From NCBI GenBank assembly GCA_016937975.1, contig JAFGVN010000002.1, positions 1 through 64,000 of the forward strand: a DNA stretch of 64,000 nt, in the 5' to 3' direction. The notes beneath the pieces are model-generated. The model was not told where the DNA came from. It was given only the letters and a program-made list of their open reading frames with translations, and did not search any database. Below are positions 16,195 to 24,619 of this stretch, piece after piece. This DNA is from Clostridia bacterium (GTDB lineage: Bacteria > Bacillota > Clostridia > Peptostreptococcales > Acidaminobacteraceae). The position numbers and the translations under genes are program-made. Each line of letters opens with the position of its first letter. Position 1 is the stretch's first letter.

Positions 16195-16763
16195 CATTGC
16201 ATTCTTTTTTTGATTCGACTAAAAGATTCTGGTGTCATCCCTAAATAGCTTGCTAGCATTCTTTGGGGAACACGATTGACTAAATCTCTCTTATCTTCTA
16301 AGAGCATACGCAACCGTTCTTCAGGGGATGCTTTTTTAAACAACGTAAAATCTCTGTGGATTTGATTCAACTGTTCAGCCATTATAGCCATATTGGCTGA
16401 CTGTACCTGACTAAAGGCTTTATACATCCTTTCCTCAGAGGCTTTATCACCAACCACCACAACTGTATCTTCTAAAGTCTCCAATTGATTAAAGGCTTCT
16501 TCCTTTATATCGTGTAAGGCAGACATGCCCTGTGTATAAAATTGAGCTGTCACTTCATTACCATCTTCATCAACATGATACTGTCTTAATAGTCCCTGTA
16601 AAACAAAATAACAGCGATCTGTATATGCTCCTTGTGCAACGAGAATTTTATGCTTTTCATAAGTCCTAAAATCCAGTAGCTTAATAATTTCTTCTAAAGT
16701 GTTTTCATCACAACTCAGGAAATTTCTTAAGAACTTCTTCAATTCATCTTTCATTTTTCTCAT
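16194..16763 (-). CDS. Crp/Fnr-family transcriptional regulator
   Basis: A 189-residue regulator with an N-terminal cyclic-nucleotide-binding-like beta roll (YFVLQGLLRQYHVDEDGNEV) and a C-terminal winged helix. The recognition-helix region is RVPQRMLASYLGMTPESFSRIKK. It lacks the cysteine set of Fnr, so an iron-sulfur oxygen sensor is unlikely. The effector is unknown. It starts one base after the downstream boundary of the next minus-strand gene (16765), so it may be the last gene of that operon, and it converges on the DUF4386 gene. Confidence 0.82.
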   Translation of the reverse strand: MRKMKDELKKFLRNFLSCDENTLEEIIKLLDFRTYEKHKILVAQGAYTDRCYFVLQGLLRQYHVDEDGNEVTAQFYTQGMSALHDIKEEAFNQLETLEDTVVVVGDKASEERMYKAFSQVQSANMAIMAEQLNQIHRDFTLFKKASPEERLRMLLEDKRDLVNRVPQRMLASYLGMTPESFSRIKKRMQ

Positions 16764-16764
16764 C

Positions 16765-18489
16765 CTATTTTGTTAATATGATATCTCTTAGCGTTAGTTC
16801 TTTTAAAGTTGTTGATATTTTTTTTACTTCATCATCAACAAAACGAACAATACGATTCACATCATCCATTTTGCAATATTTCTTTTCAAAGGCATGTTCA
16901 AAATTTTGATATAAGGTTTGATGCATCGTTGTAATATTCAATTGAATTTCATCAAAGAAAAGTTTTTTAACTGCTTCTGTTGTTTTTTCCAGATAAACTA
17001 AAATATCTTCCTGAAGTTGATTAATTTTTTTTCTTCTTGTAAAAATCATCTTATTATTGTATTGATTTAATTGCTCATAAATATCTGTCACTTCAAACAA
17101 AACATGATTTTTCAATTCTATCACTTCTTTATAATTTCTCTCTTCATGGGATAAAGGATCAAAGTAATTATAATCTTCTTCATAATCAGCTCTGTTTTTT
17201 TCATAGAATCTTAAAACCATTTTTCTCAAATTATTCTTTAACTTTTCTAAATCCTTTTCAAATTTATCCTTGAACATAATATCCTTCAAGAAGTCTTGAA
17301 AGGTTCTGGTTTTTTCTGAAGTATATTCTTTCAACTGCTCTTCCAAAGCCAACTTTACTTGCATCTCATAATTGTTAATCACCCAAAGAACCTTTGATCT
17401 CAACTGATGATGTTCCTTTTCTATATTTGTTTTTAATTCACTTCTAAGGAGAGCGAGCTGATTGTAAGTTTGAATCAAATGTTGTGTTAAAGATTTTGTT
17501 TCGTTCTTAAAAACTTTTAAATTTCTTTCAAAACTCATACGTTTTGATGTCAATTTAATCTGCTCATAATTTGCATCAAACATCTCATCTAAAGCGTGAA
17601 TGATATCGGAGACCTCTACTTGATTTAGATTGAGCATCATAACCTTTTTAAATTGATTCTCAAATTGTCTCTGAACATCTACTGTTAAATCAGTATTATT
17701 GTCTGTTGTAACAATAGCAAGACCAGGTTTAAGTTTTAAAGCTTCTATCACCTTTAAATCTTTTTGATAATACAACTTTTTATTATCAAAAACATAAATT
17801 AAGCCATCATATAAATAAGACAATTCAACTGGATCCATTTCCTTTTTAATGTCAATAAATGAATAAGTCACCAACCACTCACGATTAATGTACATTTTAA
17901 AGGCATCGCACTTAAAATTCCACTCTTCCAAACGCTTTCGATAATCTTCTTCTACTTTTTTTAAAAACCCCGGTTCATCATCAAAGTTCTTTTGAAAAGC
18001 TTCCCACTGCTCTGTAAGAAGTTTTTTTTCATGCTCATAATAAGCTGCTTGCTGTTCTAAATAAGGATAAAACTCTTCAGAAGAAATCACTTGTTCTGAA
18101 TCCAATTGTATATCTATCTTTTCAGGTGAAATACCTTTAAATTGATATCTATAAGTGTCACAAAAATCAGGACAAGGAAAATCAATATTCAAGATCTCTT
18201 GTATCAAGGGACTTTTAACATCATCACCGAAAAAAGCTAATTGTAAAGACCCCTGCTTAACAAGCAGATTCTCCAGTTTTACTTTTGTCTCACTTATCAT
18301 TTGATCAAAGGTCATCTTAAACCCATTTTCTTCCTGCAATAAATCCCCTAAACCCTTTTTTAACGCATTAAGTTGATTCATCCCATGACGAATAGAGACA
18401 GCTACCTTTTGATCTTGGTTTAACTGTCTCATGGAAATTAAACGATTATAAAATGTCTTTAAGGATTGAACGGCTTGTGAATCTGGCAT
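16765..18489 (-). CDS. Unknown coiled-coil protein, possibly a degenerate dynamin-like GTPase
   Basis: 574 residues, soluble, with helical N- and C-terminal arms (residues 150-200 and 310-560) predicted as coiled coil. A central alpha/beta part keeps the shape of a dynamin-type GTPase. LQLAFFGDDVKSPLIQEIL sits where a P loop would be but lacks GxxxxGKS. YDGLIYVFDNKK and LAIVTTDNNTDL resemble the later G-motif strands. I infer a pseudo-GTPase; the family is otherwise unrecognised. It starts exactly where the upstream coiled-coil gene stops, so the two are translationally linked and probably work together. Confidence 0.6.
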   Translation of the reverse strand: MPDSQAVQSLKTFYNRLISMRQLNQDQKVAVSIRHGMNQLNALKKGLGDLLQEENGFKMTFDQMISETKVKLENLLVKQGSLQLAFFGDDVKSPLIQEILNIDFPCPDFCDTYRYQFKGISPEKIDIQLDSEQVISSEEFYPYLEQQAAYYEHEKKLLTEQWEAFQKNFDDEPGFLKKVEEDYRKRLEEWNFKCDAFKMYINREWLVTYSFIDIKKEMDPVELSYLYDGLIYVFDNKKLYYQKDLKVIEALKLKPGLAIVTTDNNTDLTVDVQRQFENQFKKVMMLNLNQVEVSDIIHALDEMFDANYEQIKLTSKRMSFERNLKVFKNETKSLTQHLIQTYNQLALLRSELKTNIEKEHHQLRSKVLWVINNYEMQVKLALEEQLKEYTSEKTRTFQDFLKDIMFKDKFEKDLEKLKNNLRKMVLRFYEKNRADYEEDYNYFDPLSHEERNYKEVIELKNHVLFEVTDIYEQLNQYNNKMIFTRRKKINQLQEDILVYLEKTTEAVKKLFFDEIQLNITTMHQTLYQNFEHAFEKKYCKMDDVNRIVRFVDDEVKKISTTLKELTLRDIILTK

Positions 18490-19626
18490 TTAACCTCCCA
18501 AAGTTAAAATGATATTAACAATAACGCCAACTGTAACAATACCACCAAAAATACTTGCGATAATCAAGGTTCTTTTATTGTTTTTTTCAAGTGATTTCAT
18601 TTTTTGAATATTGTGGTCCATTTTTATGTTAATGGCATTATTGAGTTCAGTTAATCTAAAAAGTTCCTTGTTCACCTTTTCTACCAATGTATCCATGGCA
18701 TGAATACCATTTTCAATATGAGTTTTATTGGTATTGGCTTCTTCAACAATACTGACCAAGGTATTGTTTAATTTATCTTCAATACTTCTTTGAATCTCAA
18801 TAATTCTTTTCTGATTGCTGCCAATTAGTTTTTCACCATTAGACAAATATTCTCTTAATTGCGAGATTTCCTCATCTATTTGCTTTTCACTTTTTTCTAA
18901 TATATGAGACAATTGACTTTCATAACCATTGAATAATTGTTTTAGCGACTCTACATGGTTTCCATAAGCGCTATTTCTTTCTTGGTCTAAGATCCTGATT
19001 TCAGAATTTAATAATTCGTTTCTCTCATTAAGCATTTGATTGAACTGACTTGTTGTCTTCTCAATCATTTTATTATACGCTTCTATAGATCCCTGATAAA
19101 GTTTTTCTAAGTTGTTTTGTATGACTTCATTTTTATTTTCAATCAAATTTGTTGTTTCTTCGATTAAGGATTTGATCTTATTGGTTGTATGATGAAAAGC
19201 ATCACTCAAGTGCTCCTGACCAGAAGTAAATTCTTCATGTAGGGCATTTGAAACTTTCTCATGCCCCGAATTAAACAAGGCTTCAACAAGTGTTTTATGC
19301 TCGGACATCTGTTCAATAATAGCCTTAAAGCCATGATCTAATTTTTCCTTTTGAGCAGTTGAAAATTCACTTAAGCTTGATAAAGTTGTTTGTAGAGATG
19401 AGGTAATTTGAGTCTTACTTTTCTCTAAAATCTGATCCGACACTTGGATTTGATTCAACAAGGTTTCATGATTTGTTTTTAGAGTATTTAACTGTTCAGA
19501 TAAATCACTACGCATGGATTTTAAATCATCAATCAATGCATTGTCGATGATTTCATGGGTTACTTCCATAATTAGTTTTTCAAACTCATCCATAAGCGAT
19601 AAATCCGTTTTGTTTTCAGCACTCAT
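18490..19626 (-). CDS. Tail-anchored coiled-coil protein of unknown function
   Basis: 378 residues, nearly all helix. Residues 10-340 form long coiled coils rich in E, K, S and N, reminiscent of the helical bundle of chemoreceptors or apolipoproteins. One hydrophobic segment at residues 352-374 ends two glycines from the C-terminus. It would sit in the cytoplasm anchored to the membrane by its tail. It is immediately upstream of, and abutting, the 574-residue protein, so the pair may form a membrane-associated scaffold. No enzymatic motif seen. Confidence 0.65.
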   Translation of the reverse strand: MSAENKTDLSLMDEFEKLIMEVTHEIIDNALIDDLKSMRSDLSEQLNTLKTNHETLLNQIQVSDQILEKSKTQITSSLQTTLSSLSEFSTAQKEKLDHGFKAIIEQMSEHKTLVEALFNSGHEKVSNALHEEFTSGQEHLSDAFHHTTNKIKSLIEETTNLIENKNEVIQNNLEKLYQGSIEAYNKMIEKTTSQFNQMLNERNELLNSEIRILDQERNSAYGNHVESLKQLFNGYESQLSHILEKSEKQIDEEISQLREYLSNGEKLIGSNQKRIIEIQRSIEDKLNNTLVSIVEEANTNKTHIENGIHAMDTLVEKVNKELFRLTELNNAINIKMDHNIQKMKSLEKNNKRTLIIASIFGGIVTVGVIVNIILTLGG

Positions 19627-19636
19627 AATTCCTCCA

Positions 19637-20587
19637 CTATTTATTTACGATATGAATTGGATTGCCTTCCAAGTAATGTTTTAAATTATCAATGGCTGTT
19701 TTCATCAATCTCTCACGGGCTGCTTTTGGTGCCCATGCAATATGAGGTGTCAGAATACAATTTTTAGCATTTAATAAAATATGATCCTTTGAAATGGGTT
19801 CTACACTGACAACATCGGCAGCGTAACCAGCAATTTTTCCTTGATTCAAAGCCTTTGCCATAGCCTTTTCATTAATAAGTGGTCCCCTTGCTGTGTTGAT
19901 GATCATCACATTGGGTTTCATTAAATCTAAGACTGCTTCATCAATCATGTGCATGGTCTCAGAAGTTAATGGACAATGTAGAGAAATGACATCAGCATTT
20001 TTGTACAAAGTCTTTAAATCCGCATATTCAATGAAATCAGAAGGCTTCTCTGTTCTGCTGTGAGCAATAACCTTCATGTTAAAAGCTTTACCAATGGCAG
20101 CTGTTCTTAACCCAATTTCGCCTGTACCAATAATGCCTAACGTTAAACCAGCCAACTCCATTAAAGGGAAATCCCAAAAGCAAAAATCTTTTTGCTCCGA
20201 CCATTTCCCAGTTTTAACAGCAAGATCATGTTCTTTAACATGATGACACATTTCAAGTAAAAGGGCAAAAACATACTGAGCAACTGAGTCAGTTCCATAG
20301 GTTGGAACATTTGCCACTAATATGCCTGCCTGTTTCGCTGCCACTATATCAATAACATTATATCCTGTTGCAAGTACACCGATCCATTTGATATGTGGAC
20401 AAGCTGAAAAAACAGTCTTGTCCAAGGGTGTTTTATTGGTAAAGACAATTTCAGCATCTGCAATTCGACTGATAATATCTTTTTCTTCTGTACGGTCGTA
20501 AATAACAGCTTCACCTAATAATTTTAACGGTTCCCAGGATAAATCCCCAGGATTTAAAGTAAAACCATCCAGTACAACTATTTTCAT
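19637..20587 (-). CDS. D-2-hydroxyacid dehydrogenase (glycerate dehydrogenase-like)
   Basis: A 316-residue NAD-dependent D-2-hydroxyacid dehydrogenase. The Rossmann motif GTGEIGLRTA lies near residue 152. The catalytic residues are present: arginine in NTARGPLINE, glutamate in VVSVEPIS and histidine in TPHIAWAPK. The AWAPKAAR signature is typical of hydroxypyruvate/glycerate dehydrogenases, so hydroxypyruvate or another short 2-oxo acid is the likely substrate. It follows the membrane-protein gene by 8 bases and precedes the coiled-coil pair by 10, so co-transcription is possible although the functions look unrelated. Confidence 0.85.
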   Translation of the reverse strand: MKIVVLDGFTLNPGDLSWEPLKLLGEAVIYDRTEEKDIISRIADAEIVFTNKTPLDKTVFSACPHIKWIGVLATGYNVIDIVAAKQAGILVANVPTYGTDSVAQYVFALLLEMCHHVKEHDLAVKTGKWSEQKDFCFWDFPLMELAGLTLGIIGTGEIGLRTAAIGKAFNMKVIAHSRTEKPSDFIEYADLKTLYKNADVISLHCPLTSETMHMIDEAVLDLMKPNVMIINTARGPLINEKAMAKALNQGKIAGYAADVVSVEPISKDHILLNAKNCILTPHIAWAPKAARERLMKTAIDNLKHYLEGNPIHIVNK

Positions 20588-20595
20588 TATGCCTC

Positions 20596-20988
20596 CTAAA
20601 TTTGATTCAGATTACAACTTAACCCTGTTCGTTTTTCTTCAAGGGTATTATAAATACAATACCATCGCTGCACAGTATTTTCCAGTTTTAAGTAATGCAT
20701 CAAATAAAAACCGACTAACATACCCAGTATGAAGAAAATAATAACGAGACCCAAAATCGGTTCTTTTAAAAGAAACAATACGTTCATAAACCATATCATA
20801 GAAGTAAGCATAAGGACCAGTAAATGAATTAATCTTTCATGTTGAATAAATTTGATTTGTCTCAAATGATAAGCCTGTAAATCTTCAAAATTCTCTTCTA
20901 GTTTCAATTGATTGCGCATAAAGGTTTCATGGGTTTCAATATAATTTTTTATACTAATACTCTTTACTGGTTTGATAGTCACGTACAT
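20596..20988 (-). CDS. Small two-helix membrane protein of unknown function
   Basis: 130 residues with a cytoplasmic-looking N-terminal helix and two adjacent membrane segments (about residues 53-72 and 76-97). The C-terminal part is soluble with two cysteines. I do not recognise the family. It overlaps the transglutaminase-like gene by 35 bases, so it belongs to the end of the pilus-like operon and may be a membrane partner. Confidence 0.6.
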   Translation of the reverse strand: MYVTIKPVKSISIKNYIETHETFMRNQLKLEENFEDLQAYHLRQIKFIQHERLIHLLVLMLTSMIWFMNVLFLLKEPILGLVIIFFILGMLVGFYLMHYLKLENTVQRWYCIYNTLEEKRTGLSCNLNQI

Positions 20989-21829
20989 CCTTTCTTAATT
21001 TATAAGGCACATTATAGGCCACAAAAATAGAATCTGTACTTGAATCCACAATATACCATTCATCATCAATCAAGATTTCATTCCAAGCATGATATACCGG
21101 TGTAAAAGTACTGTACCCTTTAATCAGTTTTGAAGGTACCTCCACTGAACGTAACATGGAAGCCAATAAAGCTGCAAAATCATAGCAAATACCTTTTCCA
21201 TCCAACAAAGTATCATCTGGGTTTGGTACATACAAATTCGACAAGGTTGCTGCTTTTTCATAGTCATAGGAGATATTGTGCACCACATAATCATGAATAG
21301 AGTTCAACTTATCTATTGGAGTTTCATCATTTTCAGTAAGCACTTGTGCAAGTATGGTGGATTCTGATTCAATATTCCAGTTTACAGTTTGAGATTGACT
21401 GAGAAAAACTGCATTTTCTTCCAAGGTTAAATCAAAATTTTTCGTGCTTAACTGACGATATCTTCTGCCATCAGTTGAACCTAAAATACTGATTTTGTAA
21501 ATACCGCTACCCATTTGCAAAGGAAATGTTTCAATATCTTTTAAAAGATTATATATATATTCTTTTTCATCCTTCTCAATAACGACTTTGATGTGTTCAT
21601 AGTTAATTCCGGTCCCATTAATAACCACATTCGCCTCTATAACATTAACAGTCATATCCAGCACATTTAAGAAATATGCTTGCTTCGTAAAAGTTAAAAA
21701 CATAATACCAAGTGGATCTTGGTCAACAATAAAGGTTTCAGTTTCACCAATTTTTTGCCACTGATTATCGCCATAGACAGGTATAACCAACAAACTCGAA
21801 ATCACTAATATTAGAATTATTTTTTTCAT
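20954..21829 (-). CDS. Secreted transglutaminase-like (papain-like) protein
   Basis: 291 residues with an N-terminal signal peptide. The start at 21829 is preferred because a GAAGGGA site precedes it at good distance. Residues about 30-145 are a beta-rich N-terminal domain. The C-terminal transglutaminase core shows the catalytic triad: cysteine in GKGICYDFAALLASMLR, histidine in PVYHAWNEI and aspartate in WYIVDSSTD. It acts outside the membrane, perhaps cross-linking or cleaving surface or pilus proteins. It is the penultimate gene of an operon of pilus assembly genes, which makes pilin or wall processing the best guess. Confidence 0.8.
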   Translation of the reverse strand: MKKIILILVISSLLVIPVYGDNQWQKIGETETFIVDQDPLGIMFLTFTKQAYFLNVLDMTVNVIEANVVINGTGINYEHIKVVIEKDEKEYIYNLLKDIETFPLQMGSGIYKISILGSTDGRRYRQLSTKNFDLTLEENAVFLSQSQTVNWNIESESTILAQVLTENDETPIDKLNSIHDYVVHNISYDYEKAATLSNLYVPNPDDTLLDGKGICYDFAALLASMLRSVEVPSKLIKGYSTFTPVYHAWNEILIDDEWYIVDSSTDSIFVAYNVPYKLRKDVRDYQTSKEY

Positions 21830-21843
21830 AACCCACATCCCTT

Positions 21844-22341
21844 CTATTGCTCTGGTGCATAAGGAACTCCAAATTCAATATCCTTGTACTCAAATAAATC
21901 TTGAGTTTGTAAATACTGATTGATTTCAAAATTATTAGATGTCAAAAATGCTTCATCTGACAATGTGTCAGATGGTATGTAACAAGTAATGTCCATATCA
22001 ATGTACTTCTGATAGTCGCCTTGATCTTTTGAAACTGAAATGAAAACGTGTTGGAAATCTTCATATTGATCATTAATCAATTCTTTATAATAATTACTTC
22101 TTGTCATATCACCTTTAGGCGATTCAACCACAAGTTCTTTTAACCCTTGTAGGGCTTCGTCAAAATTGGATAAGGCTACAGCAGCATCTGCTTCCAAAAC
22201 ATAATACTCTTCAAGCCAATCTATTTTTTTATCTGATAAGGTTTCACTGGATAATGTAGCAGTTAGAATCGTTAGACCAAACACCATCAAAACAACCATC
22301 ATCATAATAATCAATACAGATGTAGCACCTTTATTATTCAT
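21844..22341 (-). CDS. Pilus-operon membrane protein (PilX-like position)
   Basis: 165 residues: a short positive N-terminus (MNNKGATS), one membrane helix (residues 9-30), then an acidic extracellular domain. The start at 22341 follows AAGGAG. It lacks a clear GFxxxE prepilin site but resembles the single-helix accessory proteins that accompany minor pilins. It lies between the pseudopilin gene (overlap region near 22346) and the transglutaminase gene. Confidence 0.6.
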   Translation of the reverse strand: MNNKGATSVLIIMMMVVLMVFGLTILTATLSSETLSDKKIDWLEEYYVLEADAAVALSNFDEALQGLKELVVESPKGDMTRSNYYKELINDQYEDFQHVFISVSKDQGDYQKYIDMDITCYIPSDTLSDEAFLTSNNFEINQYLQTQDLFEYKDIEFGVPYAPEQ

Positions 22342-22345
22342 CTGA

Positions 22346-22738
22346 TCACTCCTTACCAAAATAGTGTTTTGTTTCTAACCTTACGATGATTTCACCATCA
22401 TCATTGGTGAGTTGAACAAATATATCATATAATCTACCAAAACCTTCTTCATTTTTTTTACACGAAGCCTTTAAGGTATAAACCGCCTCTTGAGGAGTTG
22501 TTTCATTGAACTTTGCATCATAATATATGAGTTGCTCCTTCTGAATATTATGATAATCTGACTTGATGTGTTCAGTTAAATTTGCAACTTTTATACTTGC
22601 AACATCCTGTACATCTATATGCTTTTCCAAATCATAAGATGCGAACAAAAGTTTTAGCATAATTAAACTTACGATACTCAGAAAAGCCACTGAAAAAATA
22701 ATCTCTATTAACGTAAATCCTTGCTTATTCTTGTACAT
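22346..22738 (-). CDS. Type IV pilin-like protein (prepilin cleavage motif)
   Basis: 130 residues beginning MYKNKQGFTLIEIIF, a textbook type III prepilin signal: short basic leader, G|F cleavage site, glutamate at +5 and a hydrophobic helix. A prepilin peptidase (not in this window) would process it. The globular part is small and beta-rich, typical of minor pilins or pseudopilins. It overlaps the upstream gene by 14 bases. Confidence 0.85.
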   Translation of the reverse strand: MYKNKQGFTLIEIIFSVAFLSIVSLIMLKLLFASYDLEKHIDVQDVASIKVANLTEHIKSDYHNIQKEQLIYYDAKFNETTPQEAVYTLKASCKKNEEGFGRLYDIFVQLTNDDGEIIVRLETKHYFGKE

Positions 22739-23222
22739 CTATAACTCCTTTCGATCGAAAGGCAATATATTGATCTAACAAAATATCTTCTCCATGAAGC
22801 TCATAAATGATTTCCATAGTAATGCCATTAGGTTCCAAGGTGAAATCTAAGTAATCTAGGGCTACCAAAGGCATACTTAATTCAATTGTAGGTGCTTCAT
22901 CTGTATAGCACTCATATAACATACCATCGTAAAAGAAAATATAGGTCTCAAAACCCAAATCATTTTTAATGACTAAAGCTTCTTTTCCTTCAACGCTATT
23001 ATCAATTAATTGTATCCCATTTTTTTGATCACTCTGACGTATTCTTTTGTTGATATAAGATAGCGCAATCCGACTATTTTCATCTTGGGATTTATTTTCT
23101 GTAACACGTTCAAAAGCGAGTTTACCCTGTATAATAATCAATGAAGTCGCAGCAGTAAAGACCACCATAAGAAGCATCACGAGAAAAGATTCAATTGCAC
23201 TGTTATGATTATATTTTTTCAC
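22725..23222 (-). CDS. DUF4860-like pilus-operon protein
   Basis: 165 residues with an N-terminal helix at residues 12-33 (SFLVMLLMVVFTAATSLIII) and an extracellular beta-rich domain. Position and the SRIALSYINKRIRQSDQ segment resemble DUF4860 proteins, which occur in clostridial type IV pilus loci and look like divergent minor pilins. The canonical GFxxxE motif is replaced by SAIESF, where the glutamate may serve as +5. Overlaps the next pilin gene by 14 bases. Confidence 0.65.
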   Translation of the reverse strand: MKKYNHNSAIESFLVMLLMVVFTAATSLIIIQGKLAFERVTENKSQDENSRIALSYINKRIRQSDQKNGIQLIDNSVEGKEALVIKNDLGFETYIFFYDGMLYECYTDEAPTIELSMPLVALDYLDFTLEPNGITMEIIYELHGEDILLDQYIAFRSKGVIDVQE

Positions 23223-23231
23223 TTGATCCTC

Positions 23232-23552
23232 CTATTTATAATCTAATCGTATGAAAATTTGAATCAAAGGTTTGATATTTTCTGCAACAGGTTCATACTC
23301 ATAAATATACTTTTCTTCATTTAAGATTAGACCATAGTGATCAGCCAAGTACTGAATATTAGGGGGATATGCTCCTTCTGTTGCATAACACTGAATGACA
23401 TATTCATTGACCAAAGCTTTAACTCTAGTGGTTTCTGCATCTGTTACATCATTTTTTATGCCACTAATTCCATTGATTACAAATACCAATAGTAAAACTG
23501 ATATGAGCACCATAATGAACAACTGGATATTTTTTATTCGTTGTACATTCAT
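23232..23552 (-). CDS. Small single-helix pilus-operon protein
   Basis: 106 residues: basic N-terminus, one membrane helix (residues 10-28) and an outward domain containing a single cysteine and the pattern CYATEGAYPPNIQYLADHYG. That pattern recalls the N-terminal alpha/beta boundary of pilins and type II secretion pseudopilins. It lies 9 bases after the pilC-like stop. Probably a pilin-like component without a standard cleavage site. Confidence 0.6.
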   Translation of the reverse strand: MNVQRIKNIQLFIMVLISVLLLVFVINGISGIKNDVTDAETTRVKALVNEYVIQCYATEGAYPPNIQYLADHYGLILNEEKYIYEYEPVAENIKPLIQIFIRLDYK

Positions 23553-23561
23553 GATAACCTC

Positions 23562-24611
23562 CTAACCGATTGCATTTAAAATATTGATAATCGGTAAAAT
23601 AACTGAAACTAAAATGATACCTATTAAAATGGATAGAATGATAATTAAAAGGGGTTCAATCACTGCAGATACATTATGCAATCTAGCATCTGCTTCATTT
23701 TCCATTTCTACAGCTATTTTCTCTAACATACGATCCATATGTCCTGTCTGCTCTGCTACTGAGAACAATCTGATCATGACACCAGGAAAGATATTGAAGT
23801 CCTGAATAACTTCAGACATTTGAGCACCATCTTTCAATTTACTTGAAGCTTCTTCAAGTAAATTTTCCATATAAAGATTGTTCATAATTGGCTTCAACAT
23901 GGTCATTGAAATTGAAAAACTAAATCCACTCTTAATGAGTATTGCCAAATTTCTTGAAAATTTCGTTCCAACTACTGCAGAAACGATGTCTTTATGTATT
24001 GGCGTATAAAACTTTAAGTGGTCTAATTTCAATCTGCCTTTTTCAGTGTTCTTATAAAAATTATATCCAAAGACAATCAGTACAATAATCCCAATGATAA
24101 TTAAAATATTATGGGTAAAGAAATCGGAAACGGACATCATAATTTTCGTAAAGAATGGCATTTCTCCACCTAAGGATTCTAAAATATCCGTAAATGTAGG
24201 GAATACTTTTACCACCAATAAAATAATGACACCTAACATTAAGATAGATAAAACAATTGGATAAGTTAGTGCTGATCTTACTTTTGCTTTCATTTCAATT
24301 TCTTTTTCCAAAGTATCAGCAATTTGGTTCAGTACACCAACCAAAGAGCCACTCTTCTCCCCTAAAGCAATCATGTTGGTTACAAATGGCGTCAGTAAGT
24401 TTTCATATTTTGACAAACTTTCACTTAATCCATATCCTTCCTTCAATTGACTTTGAACATTATCAATCATTTGAATCAATTGTATATTCTTTGACTTAGA
24501 TTGAATTACTTCCAAACCTGAATGCACTGGTAAATCTGAATCTAAAACCAAAGCCAACTGTCTTGCAAAAATTGCAATTGTTTGATTGTCTAATCTTTTA
24601 TCTCTCATCAC
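23562..24611 (-). CDS. pilC: Type IV pilus inner-membrane platform protein, PilC/GspF family
   Basis: 349 residues with two T2SSF domains (about 10-130 and 210-335), each followed by membrane helices (120-142, 168-187 and 322-345). The motif ALGEKSGSLVGVLNQIADTL in domain 1 and the related VAEQTGHMDRMLEKIA in domain 2 are diagnostic. It forms the membrane platform coupling a cytoplasmic ATPase to pilin polymerisation. It lies 8 bases downstream of the ATPase gene. Confidence 0.88.
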   Translation of the reverse strand: MMRDKRLDNQTIAIFARQLALVLDSDLPVHSGLEVIQSKSKNIQLIQMIDNVQSQLKEGYGLSESLSKYENLLTPFVTNMIALGEKSGSLVGVLNQIADTLEKEIEMKAKVRSALTYPIVLSILMLGVIILLVVKVFPTFTDILESLGGEMPFFTKIMMSVSDFFTHNILIIIGIIVLIVFGYNFYKNTEKGRLKLDHLKFYTPIHKDIVSAVVGTKFSRNLAILIKSGFSFSISMTMLKPIMNNLYMENLLEEASSKLKDGAQMSEVIQDFNIFPGVMIRLFSVAEQTGHMDRMLEKIAVEMENEADARLHNVSAVIEPLLIIILSILIGIILVSVILPIINILNAIG

Positions 24612-24619
24612 ATACCTCG

